Shown here one piece after another: positions 19,546-29,332 of a stretch of 64,000 nucleotides of DNA. This DNA comes from Aquimarina spongiae. GTDB taxonomy: Bacteria > Bacteroidota > Bacteroidia > Flavobacteriales > Flavobacteriaceae. Positions within the stretch are counted from its first letter, which is position 1. Every line of letters begins with the position of its first letter. The notes under the pieces are model-generated. The model had not been told where the DNA came from. It was given only the letters and a program-made list of their open reading frames with translations, and ran no database searches. The DNA lies in contig NZ_FQYP01000008.1 in NCBI RefSeq assembly GCF_900141785.1, positions 299,309 through 363,308 of the forward strand. The letters are read 5' to 3'. The translations under genes and the position numbers were made by a program.

Positions 19546-19946
19546 TAGATAACTATTTTATCTTCGAAGTATAGTGGATATTGCTCTGTTCGTGTATTGT
19601 ATTTACAATCGGTAGCGGAGTAATATATCTTTGTGGATTTGCGAATATCTTGTATCCAATACGTATTGTCGCGCCTAGTGATTTATACAATAGGAAATAG
19701 AATGATAAACTCTTTCATAACATATGACTTCTTATAAAACTTTGTTATGTCTTTTATCGCAGATAAATGATAACCTAGAGATCTAAAAAGCACTGTATTT
19801 TCATTCCATCATCAACCTTATAAACTGGAGAATATTTACAAAAGTTTGAACATGTAGCGTATCAAAAACCACTTAAATCAAGCTATCTTTTTGAAATTTA
19901 GTTATAAAGCTTAAATTTAAGGCAACACAAAAACCGTTATCCAATA
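19546..19946. other. 400-nt intergenic region with an orphan -7 element and a short palindrome
   Basis: No credible ORF. It holds a perfect -7 box TATCTTTG at 19626-19633, preceded at 20 nt by TTTA (weak -33), and a 12-bp palindrome CAATACGTATTG at 19657-19668 just downstream. This promoter would lie more than 300 nt ahead of the GntR-type gene, so either that gene has a long leader or a small RNA is made here. Confidence 0.3.
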
Positions 19947-20963
19947 ATGTCGCCATTACTTCAGAAAATTCATGAACTTCAAGATGTAAACAGCTTATCT
20001 AAGCACGAACAAATTGTTCATGGGATCATAGGAGCTATTGATTCTGGTGTACTTAAAGTTGGCGATAAACTTCCTTCTATCAATGAGATGGTTGCCGAAG
20101 TTGGTTATGCCAGAAAGACTTTTGTAAAGGCGTATAACGAGCTTAAAGAGCGTGGGTTGGTCGAATCAAAAAACTTAAAAGGCTATTATATTATCAGCCA
20201 AGAAACCAATGTGACCTTAAAAGTAGCATTAATCCTATTTGCTTTTCATAGTTTTCAGGAAGGGTTTTACAATACATTTAGAAAAGAATTAGGTAAACGA
20301 TACCATATCGATGTATTCTTTCATCACAATAACTTAGCTCTTTTCAAAACTATCATGGACAATATCTCCAAAAAGTATGGGATGTATGTGGTTGCTCCTA
20401 TCCAGGAAGAAGAGGTTTCTAACCTATTACAACAAATACCTTCAAATCGATTATTAATTGTCGATCGACAATTACAAATGCCTCAAGAATACTCTTTTAT
20501 CTCTCAAGAATTTGAAGAAGTAACTTACCAAAAATTAGTCGAGTTAATACCTCAAATCCAAAAATATGACAAGTTTGTTTTATTCTTCAAAAAGAATTCA
20601 GACTTCCCTCCCGAAATTCTTATAGCGTTCAATCGATTTATTCAAGATCATCATATTAAAGGTGAGGTTTTGGACACTTACGAATCAGAGGCGTTACATA
20701 AAAATACCGTATACTTCTGCATCAGCGATACTCAGCTGTGGCAAGTTCTAAAAGATGCCCGTAAAATGGAATATAGAATTGGCTCAGATATCGGTATTAT
20801 GGCACACAATGACAACATCGTGAGAGAAATTGCTTTTGGAGGTATAACTACCATCTCTACAGATTTCAACTTGATGGCAAAAAAAGCAGCTCTTTTTGTA
20901 AAAGAAGGCAATCATGTTCACGAAATTGTTCCTACACATCTTTACCGCAGAAATTCTTTATAA
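19947..20963 (+). CDS. GntR-type transcriptional regulator with sugar-binding-like effector domain
   Basis: A 338-residue regulator. The N-terminal winged helix of the GntR type (about 8-75, with DKLPSINEMVAEVGYARKTF and AYNELKERGLVESK) is followed by a periplasmic-binding-protein-like domain (about 85-330), as in AraR and LacI-type proteins, rather than the usual FadR or UTRA domain. It is the first gene of the galactoside/glycerol locus and is oriented with it, so it is the likely local sensor of the sugar or a breakdown product. A susC promoter lies about 150 nt after its stop, consistent with the regulator being transcribed separately. Confidence 0.88.
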   Translation: MSPLLQKIHELQDVNSLSKHEQIVHGIIGAIDSGVLKVGDKLPSINEMVAEVGYARKTFVKAYNELKERGLVESKNLKGYYIISQETNVTLKVALILFAFHSFQEGFYNTFRKELGKRYHIDVFFHHNNLALFKTIMDNISKKYGMYVVAPIQEEEVSNLLQQIPSNRLLIVDRQLQMPQEYSFISQEFEEVTYQKLVELIPQIQKYDKFVLFFKKNSDFPPEILIAFNRFIQDHHIKGEVLDTYESEALHKNTVYFCISDTQLWQVLKDARKMEYRIGSDIGIMAHNDNIVREIAFGGITTISTDFNLMAKKAALFVKEGNHVHEIVPTHLYRRNSL

Positions 20964-21107
20964 GACCATCTATTTCCCTTTATAAAACAAATCAATCCTA
21001 AGAAATATTAGGCTATTGAGTAATTCTTTTCACCTAATAAGCATTACTATTTTCATTAATTTTTAAGCGTTTCTTTGTGTAAATCTTAATATTATTTGAG
21101 TTTTTAT

Positions 21108-21137
21108 TTTGATTTAATAAAAAATCACATACATTTG
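21108..21137 (+). promoter_or_regulatory. Promoter of the susC-galE locus
   Basis: TTTG at 21108-21111, an 18-nt spacer and a perfect TACATTTG at 21130-21137. The predicted start is near 21144, leaving a leader of about 80 nt. Three CATAG direct repeats (21138-21142, 21146-21150, 21156-21160) sit at the start site and could be a regulator site. Confidence 0.7.
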
Positions 21138-21225
21138 CATAGTAGCATAGAGTATCATAGCATTAAACTCTTGCTCCGTTTGATTTCCGATAGACTTTAA
21201 AATTAATCACACAAATACAAATCAT

Positions 21226-24200
21226 ATGAGGCGAAAAACAATCAATCGTATTATGATGATGCTTATTGGGCTTCTCTCTACCGGGGTTCTTGCACAACAA
21301 ACCATAACCGGTACGGTAACCGAGCCTAATGGACCTTTACCAGGAGCTAACATCACTGTAAAAGGAACCAACTTAGGTACTACCACAGACTTTGATGGAA
21401 AATACACCCTAAATAATGTTGCAGAAGACGCTATTCTCTTGTTCTCGTACATAGGGTTTGTGGTTCAAGAAGTTCCTGTGGACGGCAGAACTGTAATTGA
21501 TGTTACTATGCAAGAAGACGCAGCATCTCTAGATGAGATCGTAATCGTAGGATACGGTTCAGAATCCAAAAGAGATTTAACTACAGCAATATCCACAATC
21601 AAAGGAGAGGCGGTAACACAAACAGCTGTTGCCAGTAACCCTGTTACCGCATTACAAGGAAGGGTACCCGGGATACAAGTGGAAAGTTTTGGTGGACAAC
21701 CTGGAGGTAGAGCCAATGTTTTTATCCGAGGGGTAAATTCTTTAAATAGCGCCGACCCATTATTTTTGGTCGATGGTCTTTTTGTCGATAGTATGGAATT
21801 TATAAACCCTGCGGACATCGAAGACATCTCTGTGTTAAAGGATGCTGCTGCAGCTGCCATCTATGGGTCACGAGCGGCAAATGGTGTAGTATTAATCAAA
21901 ACCAATCATGGAAAAAAGAACCAAAACATTGAAGTAAAAGTAAACCTAAGAACCGGAGTAGATACTCCTAGTAAAAAATTGGACTTCATTAATGGTCAGC
22001 AATACACAGACTATATCAATCAGCGTTTTGCGAATGATGGTGTAAACACAGTAGTCCAATGGAATGGTGTAGACACAGATTGGCAAGATGAAAATATTTC
22101 CAGTGCTATCGTACAGGATTATGGCTTTTCAATATCAGGAGGTGGTGAAAACTCCTCTCATTTTGTATCTGCCAATTATTTTAATCAAGATGGTATTCTT
22201 GTAGGTTCAGGTTTTGAAAGAATAAATTTCAGATTTAATAATCGATTTGATAAAGGGAGATTTCATGTTACTCAATCGCTTGGTTTAACCCAAGGAAAAC
22301 TACAAGAAAATAGATGGTATGGATTTGATGGTACTACAGCACCAACAGTTGCTTTGACCAACCCAAATAACGAAGGTGGTTTTGAAGCACCATCTACGGA
22401 TGTACAGGGTCCAGGAGGGGTAAACCAATTTGCACAAGCTGTCTTGGAAGACAACTTGGTTACTACTCGAACCTTATTTGGTAGTACCAAATTTGATTTC
22501 GATATCACCGATAATTTTACCGCATCCGTAAATTTTGGATTAGACTATACCAATCAGCGTAATTTTCAATTTACACCAACTTTCTTTATGAGCTCTGTAG
22601 ATGCGGTCAGAAACGATAATCAAGAAAATGATCTAACTGATTTCAGATCCGAAGTACTCAATGTTCTGGTAGAACCCACCATCAACTATAAACAAGAGTT
22701 TGGAGATCATAAAGTATCAGCAGTACTTGGATATACTTATTTTCTGGAAAACGAAGAAGGTACCGGTGTTTTTGGTCAGGGCACACAATCCAACGACATA
22801 CAAGTAATTAGTGATTTACCCGCCAGTAGTTCAATTGTGCTTTTAGGCACGGACAACACCGCTGGGTTAGAATCATACTTTGGTAGAGTAAATTACAACT
22901 ATGCTGGAAAATATCTATTTTCTGCAACTTTACGAAGAGACTCTTCTTCTCGTTTTCAAGAAGGAAACAGAGAGGGATATTTCCCTTCATTTTCTGGAGC
23001 CTGGAATATTTCAAACGAATCTTTTTGGAACGTTCCTGAAATTAATTATTTCAAGATTAGGGCTTCCTATGGAGAGCTAGGATCCACCACCAGAGAATTT
23101 TACCCAACCGATGCCATTTTCCTAAGTGGGCAGTCAAATGTAACTTTCGGAAACTCTGCAGCACCAGGTTTGGCGCAAACGGCATTGGCAGATCCTAATC
23201 TCACCTGGGAGACTACAAAAACATTTGATATTGGTTTTGACATGTCATTATTGGACAACAAAATAAACCTAACCTTTGACTACTATTCTAAAGATATCGA
23301 AGATGTATTGGTCGCTACCAATATCCCTTCTACTACAGGAGTAAGTCTGCCTGTAATTCGTAATGCTGGGGATCTTGTAAATCGAGGTTTGGAATTCAAT
23401 ATCGATTATTCTAAAAACGATGGAGATTTCACCTACAGGATTGGGACTAATTTCTCTTTTAATGTAGAAAGCCGCGCAGGAGATATTCCAAATCCAATTC
23501 TCGGACCTACCATAGATGAGGATTTACGAATTGTAAATGCCACTCGACCTAATCAGCCCATTGGTGCCTTTTATGGTTTTGTCGTAGAAGATCGAGTAAA
23601 TCCGGCAACTGGAGATTTTGTGAGAAGAGATATTAACGGAGATGGAACCATAGACAACGATGATATCACACTTATTGGTGATCCCGTACCTGATTTTGTG
23701 TATGGTTTGACATTTGATGCTGGCTATAAAAACTTTGACTTTGCATTAAACTTTGCAGGAGTACAAGGAAACGAAATTTATAACCTGGGACGATATTACA
23801 ACATCTTGTGGCAGGATGGTGGGAAGCTAACCGAAGTATTAAATGCTTGGACTCCTACGAATACAGATACTAATATTCCAAGAGCTTCGGTAAGCGATCC
23901 CGCAGGAAATCAAGCACCTTCTTCATTTTTTGTTGAAGACGGATCGTATTTCAGGCTGAAAACATTAGAAGTAGGGTATAACTTTGATGAAGATGTACTG
24001 GGATCTGCCTTATTAAAGGATCTCAGAGTATCTTTCAATATTCAAAATGTATTTGTAATTACCGACTACAGCGGTTATGACCCCGATGTCTCTTCAACAA
24101 ATGGAGGACGCGCCAATCTTAATTCTGGAGTACCAGGACTACGAGACAACGTAAACCCTTTACTAGGAAGAGGGTTAGATGCCAGAGCCTACCCTAATGC

Positions 24201-24237
24201 AAGAACTTTCAGTTTTGGCGTTCAGGCAACTTTTTAA
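21226..24237 (+). CDS. susC: SusC-type TonB-dependent outer-membrane transporter
   Basis: A 1003-residue TonB-dependent transporter of the SusC/RagA family, which with SusD forms a lidded pore for oligosaccharides or glycosides. A signal peptide (cleavage after VLAQ) is followed by a carboxypeptidase-regulatory-like domain (ITGTVTEPNGPLPGANITVKG), a TonB-box region with DEIVIVGYG, the plug (ALQGRVPGIQVES, VFIRGVNSLNS, ISVLKDAAAAAIYGSRAANGV) and a 22-strand barrel ending in TFSFGVQATF. It is a standard SusC, at the shorter end of the family. SusD follows after 33 nt. Substrate cannot be told from sequence alone; context suggests a galactoside. Confidence 0.95.
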   Translation: MRRKTINRIMMMLIGLLSTGVLAQQTITGTVTEPNGPLPGANITVKGTNLGTTTDFDGKYTLNNVAEDAILLFSYIGFVVQEVPVDGRTVIDVTMQEDAASLDEIVIVGYGSESKRDLTTAISTIKGEAVTQTAVASNPVTALQGRVPGIQVESFGGQPGGRANVFIRGVNSLNSADPLFLVDGLFVDSMEFINPADIEDISVLKDAAAAAIYGSRAANGVVLIKTNHGKKNQNIEVKVNLRTGVDTPSKKLDFINGQQYTDYINQRFANDGVNTVVQWNGVDTDWQDENISSAIVQDYGFSISGGGENSSHFVSANYFNQDGILVGSGFERINFRFNNRFDKGRFHVTQSLGLTQGKLQENRWYGFDGTTAPTVALTNPNNEGGFEAPSTDVQGPGGVNQFAQAVLEDNLVTTRTLFGSTKFDFDITDNFTASVNFGLDYTNQRNFQFTPTFFMSSVDAVRNDNQENDLTDFRSEVLNVLVEPTINYKQEFGDHKVSAVLGYTYFLENEEGTGVFGQGTQSNDIQVISDLPASSSIVLLGTDNTAGLESYFGRVNYNYAGKYLFSATLRRDSSSRFQEGNREGYFPSFSGAWNISNESFWNVPEINYFKIRASYGELGSTTREFYPTDAIFLSGQSNVTFGNSAAPGLAQTALADPNLTWETTKTFDIGFDMSLLDNKINLTFDYYSKDIEDVLVATNIPSTTGVSLPVIRNAGDLVNRGLEFNIDYSKNDGDFTYRIGTNFSFNVESRAGDIPNPILGPTIDEDLRIVNATRPNQPIGAFYGFVVEDRVNPATGDFVRRDINGDGTIDNDDITLIGDPVPDFVYGLTFDAGYKNFDFALNFAGVQGNEIYNLGRYYNILWQDGGKLTEVLNAWTPTNTDTNIPRASVSDPAGNQAPSSFFVEDGSYFRLKTLEVGYNFDEDVLGSALLKDLRVSFNIQNVFVITDYSGYDPDVSSTNGGRANLNSGVPGLRDNVNPLLGRGLDARAYPNARTFSFGVQATF

Positions 24238-24270
24238 TCACACAATATCAAAACAATAAAAAAAGAGCAG

Positions 24271-25842
24271 ATGAAAACATTTAATAAATATGGGCTTACC
24301 TCCTTGTTTACACTTGGATTGTTTAGCTTACTAGTCATTGCATGTTCTGATGAATTATTGGATCAACAGAATAACAATGGTACTTCGCTTAGTAACTTTG
24401 GGACTTCAGCAGATCAGGTAGAGAGTGCTGTAAATGCAGCATTCCATCCGCTTACTACTGCATTTTTCTGGGGAAGAGTATTACATGTTGGTGCCTTACA
24501 ACGATCTGACGAATTTAACGTATTTCCTTTTGGCTCTAACACCGCTATGGCTGGACTTAGAGCAAACCCAGGAGACCGCTGGGCATTAGAGCCCTGGCAA
24601 CAGTTATATAAATCTATCGGTAGATGTAATACGATCATCCTAAATGTAAACGAAGAAGGAATTCCTGATGAAGCTACAAGAAACGGCTTATTAGGACAGG
24701 CATATTTCCTTAGAGCCTTCGACTATTGGTATTTACTAACACTATATGGTAATATCCCATTAATCACACAAGAACCAGACCTGGACAATTTACTTGTTGA
24801 ACAGGCCGATCCGGAATTGGTATGGCAGCAGATTATAGATGACTTAACCATGGCCGAACAAATGCTACCCGATAGCTGGGGAGGTGATAATTTAGGAAGA
24901 CCTACATCTGGTGCTGCCATTGCTTTAAAAGGTAAAAGTCATCTGTTTAGAAAAGAATGGGAGCTTGCAGAAATTGAATTTAAAAAAGTAGTCAACTCAG
25001 GAATCTACAATTTACTTCCTTCTAATCGTTACGGAGAGAATTTTGGATTTACTAACGAAAATAACGAAGAGTCTATCTTCGAATTGCAATTTCAAGGGGT
25101 TGCCAGTTTTGCGTGGGGACAAGATATTCCTGGAACTGGTACTCAAGCTAATTTCTTGATCGACTATGCATCTCCAGAAGTATCTCCGGATAGAGGGCAC
25201 CTCATTAACCCATGGTTAAGAGATCTGTTTGAGAACAATGGAGATGTAATAAGACGTAATGAAACCTTGGTTTATGACTATCCAGGAGCAACAGGATATG
25301 GTGGAGTCGATTATCTAACAGATTTTGCCAACGATATTGCAACCGCTGCCAATGAAGGTTTGGAGCCTATCTTTTCTAAAAAATATGCCGGATTGGATCT
25401 GGGTACACGAGAAGAAGTAATTGCTGTCCAATTAGGGCATACTATGGAAAATAATTGGCGAATAATACGCTATTCTGATGTGTTACTAATGCTTGCTGAA
25501 GCTCTTAACGAAAATTCGAAAACCGGTGAAGCAGAAATGTACATTAACATGGTTAGAGAACGAGCTCAAATTACATTGCTAAATGCGCTAAGTCAAGAAG
25601 ATATGAGAAATGCCATTATTGACGAAAGAGCTATGGAGCTTGCAGGAGAAGGACATCGATTTCTGGATTTGGTACGTTGGGAATTAGCGGATGATTTTCT
25701 TGGTTCTAATTCTCTTCACGGAACTCCACATCCTAAATCATTGGTAGGAGGATCGTTCCAGTCGGGAAGAGATGAATTGATTTGGATTCCGTTAGGTGAG
25801 ATCGCAACAAACCCTAATTTAAGACCCAACCCTGGATACTAA
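24271..25842 (+). CDS. susD: SusD/RagB-family nutrient-binding lipoprotein
   Basis: A 523-residue SusD homologue, the surface lid and binding protein for the SusC transporter. The lipobox is VIACS (cleavage before Cys25). Family features are the early helical region with AYFLRAFDYWYLLTLYGNIPLIT, the TPR-like repeats, and the C-terminal RxxFLDLVRW-type segment GEGHRFLDLVRWE followed by ELIWIPLGEIATNPNLRPNPGY. It is co-transcribed with susC. A strong hairpin follows at 25882. Confidence 0.95.
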   Translation: MKTFNKYGLTSLFTLGLFSLLVIACSDELLDQQNNNGTSLSNFGTSADQVESAVNAAFHPLTTAFFWGRVLHVGALQRSDEFNVFPFGSNTAMAGLRANPGDRWALEPWQQLYKSIGRCNTIILNVNEEGIPDEATRNGLLGQAYFLRAFDYWYLLTLYGNIPLITQEPDLDNLLVEQADPELVWQQIIDDLTMAEQMLPDSWGGDNLGRPTSGAAIALKGKSHLFRKEWELAEIEFKKVVNSGIYNLLPSNRYGENFGFTNENNEESIFELQFQGVASFAWGQDIPGTGTQANFLIDYASPEVSPDRGHLINPWLRDLFENNGDVIRRNETLVYDYPGATGYGGVDYLTDFANDIATAANEGLEPIFSKKYAGLDLGTREEVIAVQLGHTMENNWRIIRYSDVLLMLAEALNENSKTGEAEMYINMVRERAQITLLNALSQEDMRNAIIDERAMELAGEGHRFLDLVRWELADDFLGSNSLHGTPHPKSLVGGSFQSGRDELIWIPLGEIATNPNLRPNPGY

Positions 25843-25881
25843 ATAGAGATTAAACAGTTCTCATACTTTTCATTTACCAAG

Positions 25882-25915
25882 CAGAGAGTAAATCAATCAT
25901 TGGATTTGCTCTCTG
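25882..25915 (+). repeat. Hairpin between susD and the VCBS gene
   Basis: Arms CAGAGAGTAAATC and GATTTGCTCTCTG give a 13-bp stem (one G-U) with an 8-nt loop. There is no immediate T tract, so it looks more like an mRNA-stabilising or processing hairpin than a full terminator. It would allow higher expression of susC/susD than of the downstream enzymes. Confidence 0.6.
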
Positions 25916-25942
25916 TTAACCAGAACCACCATTCTTTTTTCC

Positions 25943-28900
25943 TTGAAAAACAGTGTGCCACATATCATTTTAAGTCTTGTTTTTATCTTTTCTTGCAAAA
26001 GAAAAAACAATGATTTCCTATTTTCTTATGTTCCGCATACTCATACTCATGTAGATTTCGAAAATACTATTCTCGAAAACGACACTATAAACGTATTAGA
26101 TTTTCAGTACTGCTACAATGGTGGTGGTGTGGGTATTGGAGACTTCAATAATGATAACTTACCCGACATTGTTTTTACAGGTAATCAAACCTCTAGTAAA
26201 ATTTATCTCAATCAAGGAAATTTGAAATTTAAAGATATCTCCGCATCGGCAAATTTCAAGACAAACGCCTGGATAAACGGTGTAAGTATCGTTGATATCA
26301 ACGGAGACCAACTAGATGACATTTACCTTAGTGTAGGAGGTCCTGACTGCCTAAAAAAACAATGTAATAATCTATTGTTTGTAAATACAGGAATAGACGA
26401 TAAAGGACAAATCACTTTTAAGGAACAAGCCAAGGTATACGGACTTGATGACGGACATTACAGCCAACAAACTTTATTTTTTGACTATGATCTGGATGGA
26501 GATCTCGATGCTTATATTGTACACAATGGCAACACGAGAAGAGACAAAAATATCCCTATACCTCAAAAATATTTCCCAAATTATCTACAAGACATACTGT
26601 TAGAACGTCAAAGTGATCCCAAAACTGGACAAATAGTCTACAAGAACGTTTCCAATACTATGGGAATACTTCATAAAGGTTTTGGCTTGGGCGTAGCCTT
26701 GGTGGACTTCAATAATGATCAACTGCCTGATATTTATGTAAGTAACGATTTCATTACCAACGACCTGATATATATCAACAAAGGAAAAAATGCATCTGGT
26801 CAACATCTAGGGTTTGAAGAAATGCATAAAACCATTTTAGCCAAACAAACCTACAATGCCATGGGAGTTGATATCGCTGACATCAACAATGATCTACTAC
26901 CCGATATCATGGTACTGGATATGCTTCCCAAAGACTATGAAAGACAGAAGAAAATGCTTGGATCAAACAATTACGATAAGTTTCTACTCTCTTTACGAAA
27001 TGAATACACCCCTCAGTATGTGCACAACACCTTACAAATTCACAATGGTATTTTGAACCATAAGGTACTCCCTGCTTCAGAAATCTCTTTTGCTTCTGGG
27101 GTAGCAGACACCGATTGGAGTTGGGCTCCATTGATCATGGATTACGATAATGACGGAAACAAAGATATATACGTAACCAATGGGTATGTTAAAGATATTA
27201 CCGATCTGGATTTCATCAACTATTCGGATCAAAACAACATTTTTGGTTCTCCTCAAAGTCGTAAAGAAAAGCTTCAAAAATTTGTAGAACAACTCCCAGG
27301 AATTTACCTTCCTAATGTAATATTCCAGAACAAAGACGGGTTACACCTTGACAATATGTCTCAATCGTGGATCCCAGAAAAAAACACCTATTCTAACGGT
27401 GCGGCCTATGCAGATTTAGATTTGGATGGAGATTTGGATTTGATCGTAAATAATATCAATAGTCCAGCTTCTATCCTTGAAAATCACAGTGATCAAAAAG
27501 GACAAAATTTCATAAGAATACAGCTCAAAGGAGCAAAATTCAACCCCAAAGGTATTGGAGCAAAAGTAACACTTTGGGAAAACCAAAATGCTCAATTTCA
27601 TTATCAATCTGTGGTAAAAGGATACTTATCCTCTGTAGAACCTATTATTCATTTTGGCCTAAAAACAAACAAAGTCGATTCCATACAAATTGTCTGGCCC
27701 GATGGGAAAATCAACAGATATAGAACGCTTGCTGCTAATCAGACGATAACCGCGGAGTATGCCAATTTTCAATCTGAAATTAAACAAAAAAACAGTTCTC
27801 CGCTATTTGAGCTAAACGCTCAAAAACTTGCATTTAAACATATAGAAAATACTTTTAACGACTATCTACAGCAACCCCTGCTCACACATCAATTCAATGC
27901 TAATGGGCCTTGTATTGCAAACGCTGATTTGGACAACAACCTGGGTGACGAACTGTTTATCGGAGGTAGCAAAGGACATCCTGGGCAATTGTTTTCAGAA
28001 AACAAAGAGGGCTCTTATGTATCCATTCAACAATTTGATACCAAATACGAAGATACTGCTGTGCTATTTCTAGATATTAATAATGATGGAGCTAAAGATC
28101 TATACATCGGTAGTGGCGGTACTGATGCGATGGGAGACAATGCCTTTCTGTCTGACAGGATATATTTCAACACAGGTAACGGGGATTTCTCTGAAGCCAC
28201 TGTTTTAGAAAAAGTTGCCACCAACACCTCCTGTCTTGCCGCGACCGATGTCAACCAGGATGGGTTTATAGATATTTTTGTTGGCGGTGGTGTTCATTTT
28301 GGTCAATATCCATTAGCTGCACCCAGTTATTTAATAGTCAACCAAAATGGGAAGTTATCTGAAAGCAAGAAGATTACCTTTCAAGATTTAGGTATAGTAA
28401 CTGATGCTACCTGGGCTAACATCGATAATACAAAAGAAAAAGAACTTATTGTAGCCGGACAATGGATGCCTATTAAAATATTCTCTGTTCAAAAAGAACA
28501 AGTACGAGAAGTTCCAATACAATGGACCACTGCTGATGGAAGTCCTTTACAAACATCTGGGTGGTGGAACTGTATTCGTACAGCGGACATCGATAATGAT
28601 GGGGATCTGGATATCATTGCAGGTAATCAAGGGACAAATGGATTCATAAAACCATCTCATCAACAACCTGTATATGTATATAAAAAGGATCATGATCATA
28701 ACGGAAGTATTGACCCTGTTTTGGCACAGTATTTTGGAAACGAAGGAAAGTCGTCTTTAAAACCTGTACATACCAGAGATGATATAATGAAACAGTTGGT
28801 TTCCTTAAAAAAGAAATATCCAAGCTATGATGAGTTTTCAAAAGCCACCTTTCAGGAATTACTTAGTATCGAAGATTTGAAAAATGAAACTTTGAATGCT

Positions 28901-29308
28901 CATGTTTTTGAATCCATCTATGCAGAAAATATAGGGAATCAAACGTTTGTGGTTCACGCTTTACCAAAAATATGTCAGCTCTCTCCTATCAATGATATCC
29001 TGATAGAGGATATCAATCAAGACGGGTATAAAGATGCACTGTTTGTTGGAAACGACTACTCTTCTGAAGCTACTTATGGAAGACAGGATGCACTAATAGG
29101 CATATTTCTATGGGGGACAGAAAAAGGATGGATTCCAGAAGAGACAAGAGATAGTGGTTTTTTTGTACCAAAACAGTCAAACCACATTATCAGCGCCATA
29201 GATAGATCAGGAAAAAAACTTGTATTGGCCCCCCAAAATAATGATAGTATTAGGGTATTTACCGTAAACTCAAAACCATATAAGCCTGGCATTTCGCAAA
29301 ATTTGTAA
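25943..29308 (+). CDS. VCBS/FG-GAP-repeat lipoprotein (TTG start)
   Basis: An 1121-residue secreted lipoprotein. The start is a TTG at 25943 placed directly before the signal peptide, with lipobox FSC. The body is built of FG-GAP/VCBS beta-propeller repeats with calcium-type Asp loops (DFNNDNLPD, DINGDQLDD, DYDLDGDLD, DLDLDGDLD, DIDNDGDLD), probably two propellers separated by an ASPIC/UnbV-like segment (GVGAKVTLWENQ-like, PIIHFGL, VDSIQIVWPDG) near residues 530-610. Proteins of this build are frequent next to SusC/SusD pairs in Bacteroidota. The molecular role is unknown; surface glycan binding is a reasonable guess. It is followed after 24 nt by the GH36 gene. Confidence 0.85.
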   Translation: MKNSVPHIILSLVFIFSCKRKNNDFLFSYVPHTHTHVDFENTILENDTINVLDFQYCYNGGGVGIGDFNNDNLPDIVFTGNQTSSKIYLNQGNLKFKDISASANFKTNAWINGVSIVDINGDQLDDIYLSVGGPDCLKKQCNNLLFVNTGIDDKGQITFKEQAKVYGLDDGHYSQQTLFFDYDLDGDLDAYIVHNGNTRRDKNIPIPQKYFPNYLQDILLERQSDPKTGQIVYKNVSNTMGILHKGFGLGVALVDFNNDQLPDIYVSNDFITNDLIYINKGKNASGQHLGFEEMHKTILAKQTYNAMGVDIADINNDLLPDIMVLDMLPKDYERQKKMLGSNNYDKFLLSLRNEYTPQYVHNTLQIHNGILNHKVLPASEISFASGVADTDWSWAPLIMDYDNDGNKDIYVTNGYVKDITDLDFINYSDQNNIFGSPQSRKEKLQKFVEQLPGIYLPNVIFQNKDGLHLDNMSQSWIPEKNTYSNGAAYADLDLDGDLDLIVNNINSPASILENHSDQKGQNFIRIQLKGAKFNPKGIGAKVTLWENQNAQFHYQSVVKGYLSSVEPIIHFGLKTNKVDSIQIVWPDGKINRYRTLAANQTITAEYANFQSEIKQKNSSPLFELNAQKLAFKHIENTFNDYLQQPLLTHQFNANGPCIANADLDNNLGDELFIGGSKGHPGQLFSENKEGSYVSIQQFDTKYEDTAVLFLDINNDGAKDLYIGSGGTDAMGDNAFLSDRIYFNTGNGDFSEATVLEKVATNTSCLAATDVNQDGFIDIFVGGGVHFGQYPLAAPSYLIVNQNGKLSESKKITFQDLGIVTDATWANIDNTKEKELIVAGQWMPIKIFSVQKEQVREVPIQWTTADGSPLQTSGWWNCIRTADIDNDGDLDIIAGNQGTNGFIKPSHQQPVYVYKKDHDHNGSIDPVLAQYFGNEGKSSLKPVHTRDDIMKQLVSLKKKYPSYDEFSKATFQELLSIEDLKNETLNAHVFESIYAENIGNQTFVVHALPKICQLSPINDILIEDINQDGYKDALFVGNDYSSEATYGRQDALIGIFLWGTEKGWIPEETRDSGFFVPKQSNHIISAIDRSGKKLVLAPQNNDSIRVFTVNSKPYKPGISQNL

Positions 29309-29332
29309 TTAGGCTTTAAACAATATAACCAT

